The notes below the pieces were generated by a model. The model was not told the origin of the DNA. It was given only the letters and a program-made list of their open reading frames with translations, and did not search any database. The translations under genes were made by a program, and so were the position numbers. This document shows positions 23,236 through 33,530 of a DNA stretch of 64,000 bases, in pieces. Every line of letters starts with the position of its first letter. Within the stretch, counting starts at the first letter, position 1. Origin of the DNA: Hydractinia symbiolongicarpus. Its lineage: Eukaryota > Cnidaria > Hydrozoa > Anthoathecata > Hydractiniidae. The stretch spans positions 19,916,501-19,980,500 of the forward strand of contig NC_079879.1 in NCBI RefSeq assembly GCF_029227915.1, written 5' to 3'.

Positions 23236-24499
23236 ACCTATTAATACCTTATATTATGACTAATTAAAATTCTGGTCCTTTCGTACACATACTAAAGAGC
23301 ATATAGAAATTTCGTTTTGTTTTTGTTTTTGTTTAGCGCGTATGGTTTTAAAATCCGTATATCTTTTTAACCATCTCACTCTTCACATAAAACATAGAGT
23401 CAGGGGAAAACAGAAGGTAACACAGGCCGGTCCGTTCCCTCACTTTTTTTTCACAAAATAATTCTGACAGCTTGATTTTTTCTCTGCGAACGAAACTCAC
23501 AAGATCCGCTTTCGGGCGTATTTGCCTCCATCTAGCTGGAATATGTAAACCATTCGATGGTCAGTTAAAGCGGAAAATGTCAACGAACATTTCTGTTACA
23601 CCAATATGGATTAGAAGGAGAAGTTAATCTTTGCTCTAAATAGGACCTGTTATCCAACCTCGTTCCCGGGAACATTTTTCGCTTTTTTGTGTCCGTGGTA
23701 GGTAGCCGAATCCCTTCAAGTAAGGATAATCTAACTTTTATAAGGCGGCATTTTAGCGCGCCGAAAAATTTTGCAATGATCAACTCTAGAAAAGGGGTGG
23801 CGGAAATTACAGTGCCGGTCTCGAAAAGGATACTGAGAATTGCGAAAAAAGATTTTCCTGAAAAGCAAGTATTTTTCGGAGCCAAAGTAGCAAGTTGCTC
23901 GCCTCATTTTATATATTTAGATTTAATATTTTTTAGATACACACCTTTATAAGACCGTTAAAGCCTTTCTTTTTGCTTAAAAACGGGGCTTATTATGAAG
24001 GTAACTCGTGCTTTCCTTTTGCTCCAGCCATTTTTGTATATACTTAAAGAAATTTTAACCTGCATCATTTATATTACGGCGAAATATATTAATCTATCTA
24101 AAAAAAAGCGAATCCATTGTCGCAAATATTTTCCGCCCTCACTTTCCCAGAGCGAAAAATAAACTCAGGTGTCCATCTCTAGAGAAAGTCATTGCAGTTA
24201 CAGTGCCGATCTCTGGGACAAGTAAACTTTACATATTTGCGACCAAACATCCGAGTTTCGGGCGCAAAACATTTTGCGACGAAATCAAGAAGTGACACGG
24301 GGGTTTGTTTTTGGCCCTCCTCTGCTGCCTCATACACTTCTTCCCGCAACAACAAATTAAGCAATAGCGAATTGTGCTATGTTCGATTTTTATCACTATA
24401 ATTTTTATTTTATTTTCCATCATAAATATAGAGCGCATTGAAACAACCCCCAGGTTTTCCACGCGTGCAATATATTATGTAAAAGTATGATATATTTTC

Positions 24500-24760
24500 T
24501 TGATCAGCGTTTCAAGATCTATACGATGAAGGCAACAGGTACACAAATTCCTAAACAAAAAAATTTCTGTTTTGACGAGACAATTGCTGACGTCAGCAAA
24601 ATTTTTAAACCCTTGTATTTCATTAACCGCTCATCAAAACCACACGATCATCATATACATTTTTTTGATCAGCAGTGTAAGCTCTACACAATGGAAAAAA
24701 CATGAAAACAAGAGTTTCTCAATTTATTTATTTTGTACTTGCACTGCTGACGTCAGCAAA
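24500..24760. repeat. Diverged tandem duplication with two CRE palindromes
   Basis: Two roughly 160-bp units share TTGATCAGC followed by an AAG[AC]TCTA[CT]AC block, and end in the perfect 12-bp palindrome GCTGACGTCAGC at 24586-24597 and 24746-24757. The core TGACGTCA is the consensus CREB/ATF site. No promoter was identified nearby; STOML2 starts 2 kb to the right on the plus strand. Confidence 0.6.
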
Positions 24761-25132
24761 AAATGTAAAAAAACCTATTTTTTCATCTTCCTTCTTCTGC
24801 CGAAGTGGATTTTTCCACGGGCCTTATCGACTAGAGTGTATCAAGAAAAGCGGAAAACGAACAAACTAAACTAAATGTCAACTTTGCCTGGATTGCACGA
24901 AAGGTTATTGCTCATTGCGACGGCATGGTAAAGCGGCAGAGCAAGCATATTTACTGTTTACCCCCTTTTCTTTTTGAGTACCTGAAACTAACTCATTTTG
25001 TGGGAGCGGAAGCTCCATCAGTAGAGTTCTGGACTGATACGTAAAGTTGCAGGTTTTTTACCCAAAAGGCTGTTGATACCCAAAAGGCTACGTTAGCCAG
25101 AAAGCGTTTAATCCCTCCAAATCCAGTGTATA

Positions 25133-25156
25133 TCTAGCTAGCTAGCTAGCTAGCTA
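25133..25156. repeat. AGCT microsatellite
   Basis: About six copies of CTAG/AGCT in a row. Self-complementary at every register. No function is inferred. Confidence 0.8.
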
Positions 25157-25453
25157 CTAGAGCTAGGAGCTGAACCCAAAGATGGCTCACAGGGGCATTA
25201 TTCATACTTTTGCAGTTACAATGACAAACGTTAATTCGTGCTAGGGTGGGCTTTTAGATTTAAATTTTTTACCTTTGACAGTTTGACTTTTAAGGACTAT
25301 TTAAAAAAAAGTACAATAAAACTTAAAAGAAAAGTTAGCTATAGCTAGCTATTCTTGTGCTTCCATCTTTTGATAGCAAGTTTCATACCCATGCATTTTC
25401 TTATGTGCAACAGTAAAACTTAAAATTCCTAAACTTTATCTTCCTTGGTTAGG

Positions 25454-26060
25454 CAGTCAGGGGTAAACACCTAATTAGGCGGCATGACCTAATTAGGTGA
25501 GTCGTTTAGTTAGGCGACGTGATGTAGTTTAATTAGGCTACCCGTAGTCTAACTAGGCGAACAAAAACTTTCTGTTGTAAATACGTCGAAATCATTGCGT
25601 TTCGCACTACAATTTTTTTGTGAATCAATTCTGTCCACTTTGCAGATAATTTTGACCAATTATCGTCTTATTTGCATCGCGCATTGGTACCTAATGGCCC
25701 AAACCTCGTGTGGCACTATTTGTTGTTATAAATAATGGATTTCAGTCATTCACGCCGCAGGGAAAAAATAAATATGGCGGCAAAAACGTCACCTAAATAG
25801 GCGACACTTAGGTTATATATTTCATTTTAAATAATTCTTAGTTTCATGAACATATTGAGGCACGAGTGACAATTTTGGAATCATGGTCGCGTAGACTATC
25901 CATTCTGAACAAAGATTTTTTGTGATGTGTGAAAAGCCATTAAATATTGTAATGTCTTAACTAGGTTACATATGGCCTAACTAGGCTACAATGAGTTGCC
26001 TAAATAGGTGGTATGCCCTAATTAGCCTACCGTCGCCTAATTAAGTGTTTACCCTGACTG
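25454..26060. mobile_element. 607-bp TIR element with subterminal repeats
   Basis: Left end CAGTCAGGGGTAAACACCTA; complement of the right end CAGTCAGGGTAAACACTTAA. Both continue with ATTAGGCG. TTAGG flanks both ends (25449-25453 and 26061-26065), giving a 5-bp target duplication, or 7 bp (GTTAGGC) if the outer C/G is shared. About ten copies of a short motif near CTAATTAGGCGAC, varying at two or three positions, cluster within 110 bp of each end, with one more in the middle (near 25790). There is no coding frame. The superfamily is not certain; subterminal repeats and CAG termini recall hAT, but the duplication length does not fit 8 bp. Confidence 0.75.
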
Positions 26061-26499
26061 TTAGGCAAAGGTTTTGCTGGATATAAAATTTCCAACCTTT
26101 GGCTCGTTTAGTAAGCCGGCAAAGCGTTTTTAATCTTGATGGTGTTTACAACCATGACAGAACAGATACAGGGGCAATAGAGGTACAACTATTGTAAATG
26201 CTTTTGTGTCTGCACTTTTAGGCATTGACAGAAATGCCAAATTGATGTTTTTTGTGTAGCTGTGGACACTGCCCTAAATTACTACTACTGCACTACATAG
26301 CTAGGATGCTAGGTATTTATTTAGGAAAACTTTGGATTACCTGCCAGCTAACAAGCTAACAGCTAAACTGTCATCCACATACAGTCTTTTTTTAGTGTAG
26401 CTCAAAGCATGCTGTGATTAGGGGCTGTCAGTTAGGTTCATTTTATTTAAATCACGTTAGCCAGATCATAAATAAAACAAAATTTTGTAGTTTCTAATA

Positions 26500-26527
26500 T
26501 TTCGACTATAGTTCAAGTCATCATCAG
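26500..26527 (-). ncRNA. Hammerhead-ribozyme-like core, possibly from a Penelope-type element
   Basis: On the minus strand the segment reads CTGATGA, then T, then GACT-loop-AGTC, then GAAA. These are the two conserved hammerhead core boxes separated by a 4-bp stem II. Hammerheads of this kind are known in Penelope-like retroelements and retrozymes. Candidate stem I strands on either side are AT-rich (TAAAATA and TGTTTTA). A short UAG/CUA pair could form stem III, but it is weak and the cleavage triplet is unclear, so this may be a decayed copy. It lies about 280 bp upstream of the STOML2 start codon. Confidence 0.45.
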
Positions 26528-26806
26528 AGAATAAAATATTTTACAACAAGTGGCTGTAATATATGTGACATTAAAATAGTGATGTTCTTTAGAGGCCATT
26601 AAAGCATTGTTCAATGCAGGTTTCAATTGATTGATCTACAGCGCTTCTTTTATTAACAAAATGTTCCAATTAACTCTGCGATCTATAACTTTAACGTTTT
26701 GATTGAACACAATTTATGTGTGATAATCGGACTTTATTGTTTTTAAATTTTTCTGTTTAAATTGTCATTTTGCTTAACATTTTAGTTAATTATATATATT
26801 ATCAAC

Positions 26807-29800
26807 ATGGCAACTCACCTATTATGCAGAAACCATGGTTTGTTCAGAAGGGCTTTATTGAAGGTCAGTACACACAGCCTTTCTGATTATCCATTATGTA
26901 TGAACAGACCTGTTAAAGAATGCAATGAAAATAATAGCTTTTACCTTTTATTAAAAAAAACTATGAGGGAGATTTTGTAATAACTATTTTATTAATAAAA
27001 TTTACTTAACTAACAATTATATATACTACTAAAATGTCCACAACTAATAATTATATCCCAAAATACACTACTTTCTGATTGAGTGTGTGTTTATTATGCA
27101 TGCTTTTTTAGTAAGTGATACAAAACTTTAGGGGAAGCTCATTGTTTGTATATTTCTCTATTTTTAAGATTCAATTGTTGTTTTCTTGTTGCTTGTCAAG
27201 AAGACTGAATTCATGTGATTGATTACTTAGGCTAGTACGTGAGTCAAAATCAACTTTAGTTTTGATAAATAAGTTTTAAAAAGATTCTCTTGGATACTAT
27301 TATTGCCTTTATAATCCCTCTTTTTTCCCTTTTCCTTTTTTTAAATTTTTCACTCGCCTGCAGTTAGTTTTTGCCTACCAGTTGCTTCAAATTTAAAAGG
27401 GTTCAACCTTGTGTGGAGTGTATTTTGGCAGTGTGGCTATATTAGTGCATTTTGTTTGAGATGTATTAATTTATTTTAAGGTTCCTACAGAAACTGAAAA
27501 GATTTTTGTTGCAAGTTATATGTCTGGTGTGGGAGTGAGAAGAGGATTACCTCACAACACCGTAAGTTGATTATTTTTATATGCGAATTGTTCATTTTAT
27601 TAGTTCTGTTTTTTCTTAATTGTTATTTTGATTTATTCTAGATTATAAAATTTGTACCACAGCAAGAAGCCTGGATTATTGAACGTTTTGGAAAGTTTCA
27701 CAAGACATTACTTCCTGTAAATATTTTTCTATTGTTAATCTTTCTTAAGGAAAAACTGTGGAAAGCTATTCAAATTAACAGTTTTGTTTCTAATTGAGCG
27801 AGGGATGTTTGAAGACTTTTACCTGGTAGGCCGAAAGTCTCATTTTTTTTTGCTTTTTGCCACTTTCGGTGCACTAAATTGAAGCTCTGGAACCATAAAT
27901 TATATGCAGCATATAAGGTAAAATACAATAGTTTATATGTTGTTTGCATTATAGATAATTTTTCCATGACTTTTTTCTTCACATCTTTATAATCCCAATT
28001 TGTCACATGAAAGTGTCCTGATTATATAAGTAAACTAAATTCTTGTAGTTTACTTCACAAATAATAAAATAATGATTTAATTAGCAAATGTAAAAATGTT
28101 AAATTTTAAGTGTCTACCATATAAACCCAGCCAAAAAACCTTTGAGTTTTTTTTGTTAAAAACACCTTTACATCTGTATTAAATTTTTGTTTACTCTTTG
28201 CTTGCCTGCACTTTTAAAAGAGAAAAGCTTTCCCATTTGCCAAAATACATGAAATTCAACTGGCATATAAATTTGGCTACCTTTTAACACCTTTACTTAA
28301 GTATTCAATACAACTTTTTTAATTTTTCAGGTGTGCTAAGGAAATTTGTTCATAAGCCCTTTGTTTGTTTGTTTGTTTGTTCAATTTTTCAAAAAAAGTA
28401 ACACTTAACAAGTATACTTAGTTAGTAGGAAAAAAAAGTAAAAAGTTGTCATTTTTTTATATTTTTAAAACGTAAACTGCAACTGGGTCATTATTCAAAA
28501 ATATTACCAGTCCCATCGATTAGAAGCAAAGTTGTTTTTAAAGGTGGCCTAAAATGAGTGACAACTCATTAGTTTTTCTTTCAACTATTTTAAGCAAGCG
28601 GAAAACATTTTTTAGGGTCTGAATGTACTTTTTCCTATCATTGATGAAATCAAGTATGTGCAATCGTTAAAAGAAATCGCAAGTGAAGTACCTCAACAGT
28701 CAGCCATTACGAAAGGTGAGTGCCTTTTTTCATTACACATAAGGAAATTTCTAGTAAGTTTAGAAGGCTTCAAGATTGGTACATAAAGGATGTCTTTTAA
28801 TAAGAACAGAAAATAATTTAAAGTTGAGAGCTACGCAGACTCGATTAGGATTCTCGCTCTGCCAGACAACTTCCTGCAACATCCAACGGCCCGAACAGTG
28901 TGCCATCTCCCTTATTTAACTAGGTTCAACTCGGAGTTATGGTAACATTTACTCGGCCATATTACATCGCCGTCAAAAGGAGACGAACCCTGGTATCCCG
29001 CACAAAGTGCAAAAGTTATAACCACCAAGCTACGGCGCCATGATATTTGGTTTACTGTTTTACCACGTGTATTATAACTGCCAATAACAACGGCCTGTTA
29101 TTTTGTATTATTTTAGACAACGTTACACTTCATCTTGACGGCGTTTTGTATTTCCGTGTTGTGGATCCCTTTCAGGTATTTTTCTCTATGTTTGCAGTAA
29201 TGCCTAGTTTCATTTACTACAAAGAAGTTGTTAACAAGAGCTTTTGTGGATGTGTTTAGGCATCCTATGGAGTTGAAGATCCACAGTTTGCAATTACACA
29301 GTTAGCTCAAACTACTATGCGTTCCGAACTTGGTAAGTTAGTTGTGTATAATACATGCAACGATATAATAACAATAACTTTTATGAGCTAAATTTTGCAG
29401 TTTTTGCGAATTTTTTTTAAACTTACGAAATTAAGTAGACTGAAAATATTCTTCAAGATACCATTCGCAAAAGTTACTTTTTCTTAGGTAAAATTGCCCT
29501 CGATGACGTGTTCAGAGAACGAGATGCTCTAAATCAAAACATCGTAGGTAAAAAACTATTTGATTTTAAGAAGTTCTAAATATGAAACGTTAAAAGTTGC
29601 CGAGGTTTCCGTATTGTTTTTTCATTTTAGTCGCATGTTTGACGTGATAAATTCTTTGTATTTTTATTTTGTATTATTCATCTTTTTAGAGGCGATCAAT
29701 CACGCGGCCCAAGTTTGGGGCATTAGATGTTTGCGGTATGAAATTCGTAAGTTGAAACATCAAATTTGCGTATGTGAATTTATTGTGGTTCTCGGGATGG

Positions 29801-31867
29801 TCGAAACAAACAAACGTCATAGTATTTGATATAAGCGCATATGAACTTATTGGATGAGTAACACAAACTCGAATGTCATACTATCTGAAGGATTTTCATA
29901 TTGTGAGACTTTTATTTTTGTGAGACGTACTCTTATCAATTGAACCTCTTACGTAGCAAAATTTTGAAATAGGACCAGGTTTTTTTGTCAATATGCTCAT
30001 TATTGAGCCTTTGCCAATGTTTCAATTGTTTCTTGTAGGTGATATACAACTCCCTGCAAAAGTTCGTGAGTCCATGCAGATGCAGGTATAGAAAAGTTGG
30101 TTTGAAGTATATTATGTTGGTAAAATGTGCAACATCATTAAAAAAAATTATTCTGTTAGGTGAATGTCTATAAAAGCCGTGGTAATGTCTCCCTAAAAAA
30201 CTTAAAATCGGGTCAAAAATTCTCTAGTTTTGCATTATTAGACCAAAATGCATTGTTGATATCGGATTATTTGGTTATTACACAATTTGTTAGTAAAGGT
30301 CTGTTAAAAAGTTGTAAAATTTTTTTATTAACACTAGGTTGAAGCTGAACGAAAGAAGCGTGCAGCTGTTCTCGAGTCTGAAGGTATGAGGGGTCTTCAT
30401 AGTGTGTCAGGAGTCTAAAAGTGTAAATATCTAGCATATAGACTAAAAATTAAAATTGCATCCATTTTCAGGTCAACGAGAAGCACAGATTAATCGCGCC
30501 ACTGGTGAAGCAAATGCGATTTTAGCCAAGGCGAATGCTCGAGCGGAAGCTATAGATCGAATCTCCAATGCTTTGAATCAAGTTGTAAGTTTTTGTTGTT
30601 TTAAACATGAAGCAACGTTTATAGTTAATATATATGAAGTTTTCTGTGTTTACTTGCTTCATAAGGAAATTTTAAAATCAAGGCTTTATTTTATCGCGTT
30701 AGACGAAGCAAAACTTACTTAGATATTTTCTGTTTCGTTTCTACTTTCCCGATTTTGTCAAGTTTAGTTTACTTTAGAAAAATGGGAAATCATCACGGTA
30801 ATTATCACTTCTGTGTTACAAAAATACAGAATAAAGCATAAAAAAAATTGAATTTTGCTTTTCAAAAAAGCAATTTATGATTAATGACACATAATTTGAA
30901 GCAAATTTTGACAAATATGCGTCGATGGGGAACATACTATCCTTAAAATTGATTTCTTGACGCCTAACGGTGCTAATTTTGTTCAGACAGTTATGGGAAG
31001 ATGAAATATCCAATCAATAAGCATCCAAATCTAAAAGATAGTTTACAATGTGATGTATTTGTTAACTTTTCTTTTCTACGTAGGCTGGAAATCAAGCAGC
31101 AGCACTTTCGGTGGCTGAACAGGTACACACATTCTTATGTACACACATTCTCATGCCTGATTGATATTTACACACAGTTTCATGTTTCTTTGTAAATGCA
31201 GTACAGATTTTCTTGTGTAGAGAAGCTTCTATAAACTTTATATGTTTAGTACATCAATGCATTTGGAAACCTGGCTAAAACAAGTAACACTGTCGTACTA
31301 CCTGCGAATGTTGGCGATGTATCTTCTATGGTTGCTCAGGTGAGACCAGTTTTGATGAATTACACAACTATCACTTTGGCTTCGTTTATTTAATATTGCG
31401 GTTCGATAATTTCATAATTCGTATCTAGCAAAAATTTAACTTTGTGATTTCGAAAAAAAAACCCAGAATTTTTTGCCCATTAAATTTTTTGACAAAAAAA
31501 TATTTTCACAGTTATTTTCCTTTTGTCTCTGTAACTGCAGCCCCACATACGGGGAGTTAAATACAAGATTAAATCCCTGACTTCTTTACATGTGTGTTCT
31601 TCTGACACGTAAGGTCATGCAGTGAATTATTTTTAGGCCATGGCGGTGTACAGTTCAATATCCAAAACGTTACCTGAAGATCCAAACACACCTCCTACTG
31701 AGCCAGGAAAAGATACAAATGAAAAGAAAGGACTTAACAATGAAAAAAATTCGGAAGGAACACCGTTAGGTTTTTCCGGTCATGATGCTTTAGCGAGATT
31801 TGCTTTATCTGATGATGACAATTTCAGTATTGCTACATCTCCAACGAGGAAAAGAGACTTTTTGTAA
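26807..31867 (+). CDS. STOML2: Stomatin-like protein 2, mitochondrial, 14 exons
   Basis: SPFH-family scaffold of the inner mitochondrial membrane that binds cardiolipin and prohibitins and organises respiratory and protease complexes. Exons: 26807-26863, 27481-27561, 27642-27716, 28616-28715, 29117-29175, 29260-29332, 29488-29547, 29690-29746, 30039-30085, 30338-30383, 30472-30584, 31084-31122, 31250-31339, 31637-31867. Phases join to about 375 residues. Seen in order: a short basic N-terminal leader (mitochondrial-type), [17 protein letters not shown], the SPFH core with [53 protein letters not shown] and [15 protein letters not shown], then the C-terminal helix and [20 protein letters not shown]. 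The helix is shorter than in the human protein by about 22 residues after VLESEG. The C-terminal tail is longer and charged. Confidence 0.96.
28360..28381. repeat. GTTT microsatellite in STOML2 intron 3
   Basis: Five to six copies of GTTT. No function inferred. Confidence 0.8.
28829..29040 (-). mobile_element. tRNA-derived SINE, minus-strand copy in STOML2 intron 4
   Basis: On the minus strand it starts TGGCGCCGTAGCTTGGTGGT and carries box B GGTTCGTCTCC near 28980, followed by the same body as the copy at 21370 (GGCCGTTGGATGTTGC-like block). It is cut before the GCTAGCCA tail. It is antisense to STOML2 and lies only about 75 bp upstream of exon 5. Confidence 0.8.
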
Positions 31868-32378
31868 CACACTTCATATTGTCTTAGCGGAGAGAAACAA
31901 CGTGCATGTATGAATATGTGTCACTGCATATGAATAGACAAACAGTGACAATCTTAGAAAAAATCGGCTGGCATAAAAATCAACAAGAATGTTCGTAGCA
32001 CGAAGGAACTGTGAATATGAATTGTGGTAAATTTTTAGGTAGCAAAATATAATTTTTGACATAAAATTTATTACTTGTATTTTGGATCATCTTGTTTAGT
32101 TTTTTGTTCCACCTGAGAAAACACGACGAAAGAACCAAACGTTGAACGAAATATTCTTTGCGTGCGAAATATATTTTATACTATGGGGTGGGGCTCACAA
32201 AAGAAAGACAATCACTTTTAAAAATCTCTACAGTTATTTGGTACTGTACACTAATTAAAAGGACGACTTTACACTTCGTGAGAACCTCTGAGAAAATTTT
32301 TGTGGCACGACTTCCAAAAACACCAACTGGCTTTTGTAAAGCTCCACACAACATGTAAAGTCGTCTTGATATATAAAG

Positions 32379-32384
32379 AATAAA
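32379..32384 (+). terminator. Possible STOML2 poly(A) signal
   Basis: AATAAA 512 nt after the STOML2 stop, the first canonical signal I noticed on that strand. It overlaps the left arm of an imperfect 22-bp inverted repeat (32382-32438, containing AAAATACAGCCTC and its complement), so it may belong to a repeat instead. Confidence 0.35.
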
Positions 32385-32438
32385 ATACAGCCTCATTTTG
32401 AAGATAAAACTTCAAGACGAGGTTGTATTTTGATGCAT

Positions 32439-33530
32439 AAAAATATTGTAATGTATTTGAAATAACTGTTGGAATAGTGACGTCACAACGTTTTAAACTT
32501 ATTTCGAAAGCAGATCACAGTTGCAAAGCCGCGAGTTGCGTTACAAAAGTTTCTAAATGTACCAGGAGCCTTACCTAAAAATTTCAATTTTAATTCCCGT
32601 CGTAAAAAATCTAGCAGACTATAAAGTTTTAAACTTCTAAAAACATTTTAAATTCTCTATCTTACAATACCGTTAAATTAATAATAAAAAGTTGACAAAT
32701 ACACTATAATTTATTTTTAAAAAACGTGCTTCTAATAAATAGAAACAAAAAAAAACAAATCTCATTTTCAATTTTTCATGAAAACGAGGTCAATAAATAA
32801 ACAGGAACAAATAAATAAATTTTACAAAAACAAGTAAAAATTCAAATGTTTTTTAAATATTCATGGATAAAAACATGACCAGATTAAGTAATTTTATGTT
32901 AATTGGTTATTTGGTTAGTCTTTCTTTTGTTGAAATTGAACCCGTCTGTTTGAGTCCTAAAATAAAATTTCGAAGCATGCATTATATTTTTAATCCCTTG
33001 CATACTGTAATAAAATACAAAAACGGATGTATTTTCTGATCTCTTTCTAAGCTCAATTTTAGCCAGGATCTCGCCATTGTGACAAGACAGTTGGATCAAC
33101 AAAACCTTAGAAGTTGAAACCTCAACCAGCGAAGTCAGCGTTGTATTCGATGCGACCTGTGTCGATGTTTAACTAGTCTGAATAACTTTTTACAGAAATA
33201 TTGTAAGACAGGATTAAGGAGGAAACATTTTATGCCAAATGTAAAAATGGTACTTAAGCAAGAAGAAATTCTTTGTGGAACTTAAGTTTGCAAATAGGAC
33301 CTCGGGAGAATAAGTTGTCGTAAGTATTACGTTGCAAACGATGCGGAAAGGTAAAATGCAAAAAAAAATATAGCGAAAGTTCGTTCTGCAAATGCTCTTC
33401 CACGAATCGAATGTATAAAGCTATATGTCGCAAATATAGATAGCTCGCGACAAATTATCGACATAAATTTTGTAAGTCTAAAGAAAAATTCGTTAAGGCA
33501 GAACACTTCTCTGACTGTTTGATTTTAAAA
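32439..33530. other. Intergenic region between convergent STOML2 and RIM-BP genes
   Basis: AT-rich sequence with no supported exon on either strand. It should contain the 3' UTR of the RIM-BP-like gene (minus strand) and perhaps the end of the STOML2 UTR. Several TTTATT runs near 32710 and 32790 could serve as minus-strand poly(A) signals. Confidence 0.45.

Larger units (their letters stand above)
22436..25453. other. 3-kb repeat-rich interval without a gene
   Basis: No conserved protein was recognised. Two overlapping open frames around 23580-23950 and 24180-24400 lack domains and appear in repeat-like sequence with an AACCTCGTTCCCGGG end at 23655. The interval holds the nested palindrome at 23086-23235, the duplicated CRE palindrome at 24500-24760 and an AGCT microsatellite at 25133-25156. 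Confidence 0.5.

Noticed and set aside
23580-24401. Overlapping open frames of 60-100 codons on both strands
   Set aside because: No recognisable motif; the sequence carries a repeat end (AACCTCGTTCCCGGG), and frames on both strands are equally long.
32157-32438. Inverted repeats after STOML2 as a mobile element
   Set aside because: Arms are short or imperfect (AAAATACAGCCTC pair, AAGTCGTC pair), and no target duplication was found; it could be a UTR hairpin.
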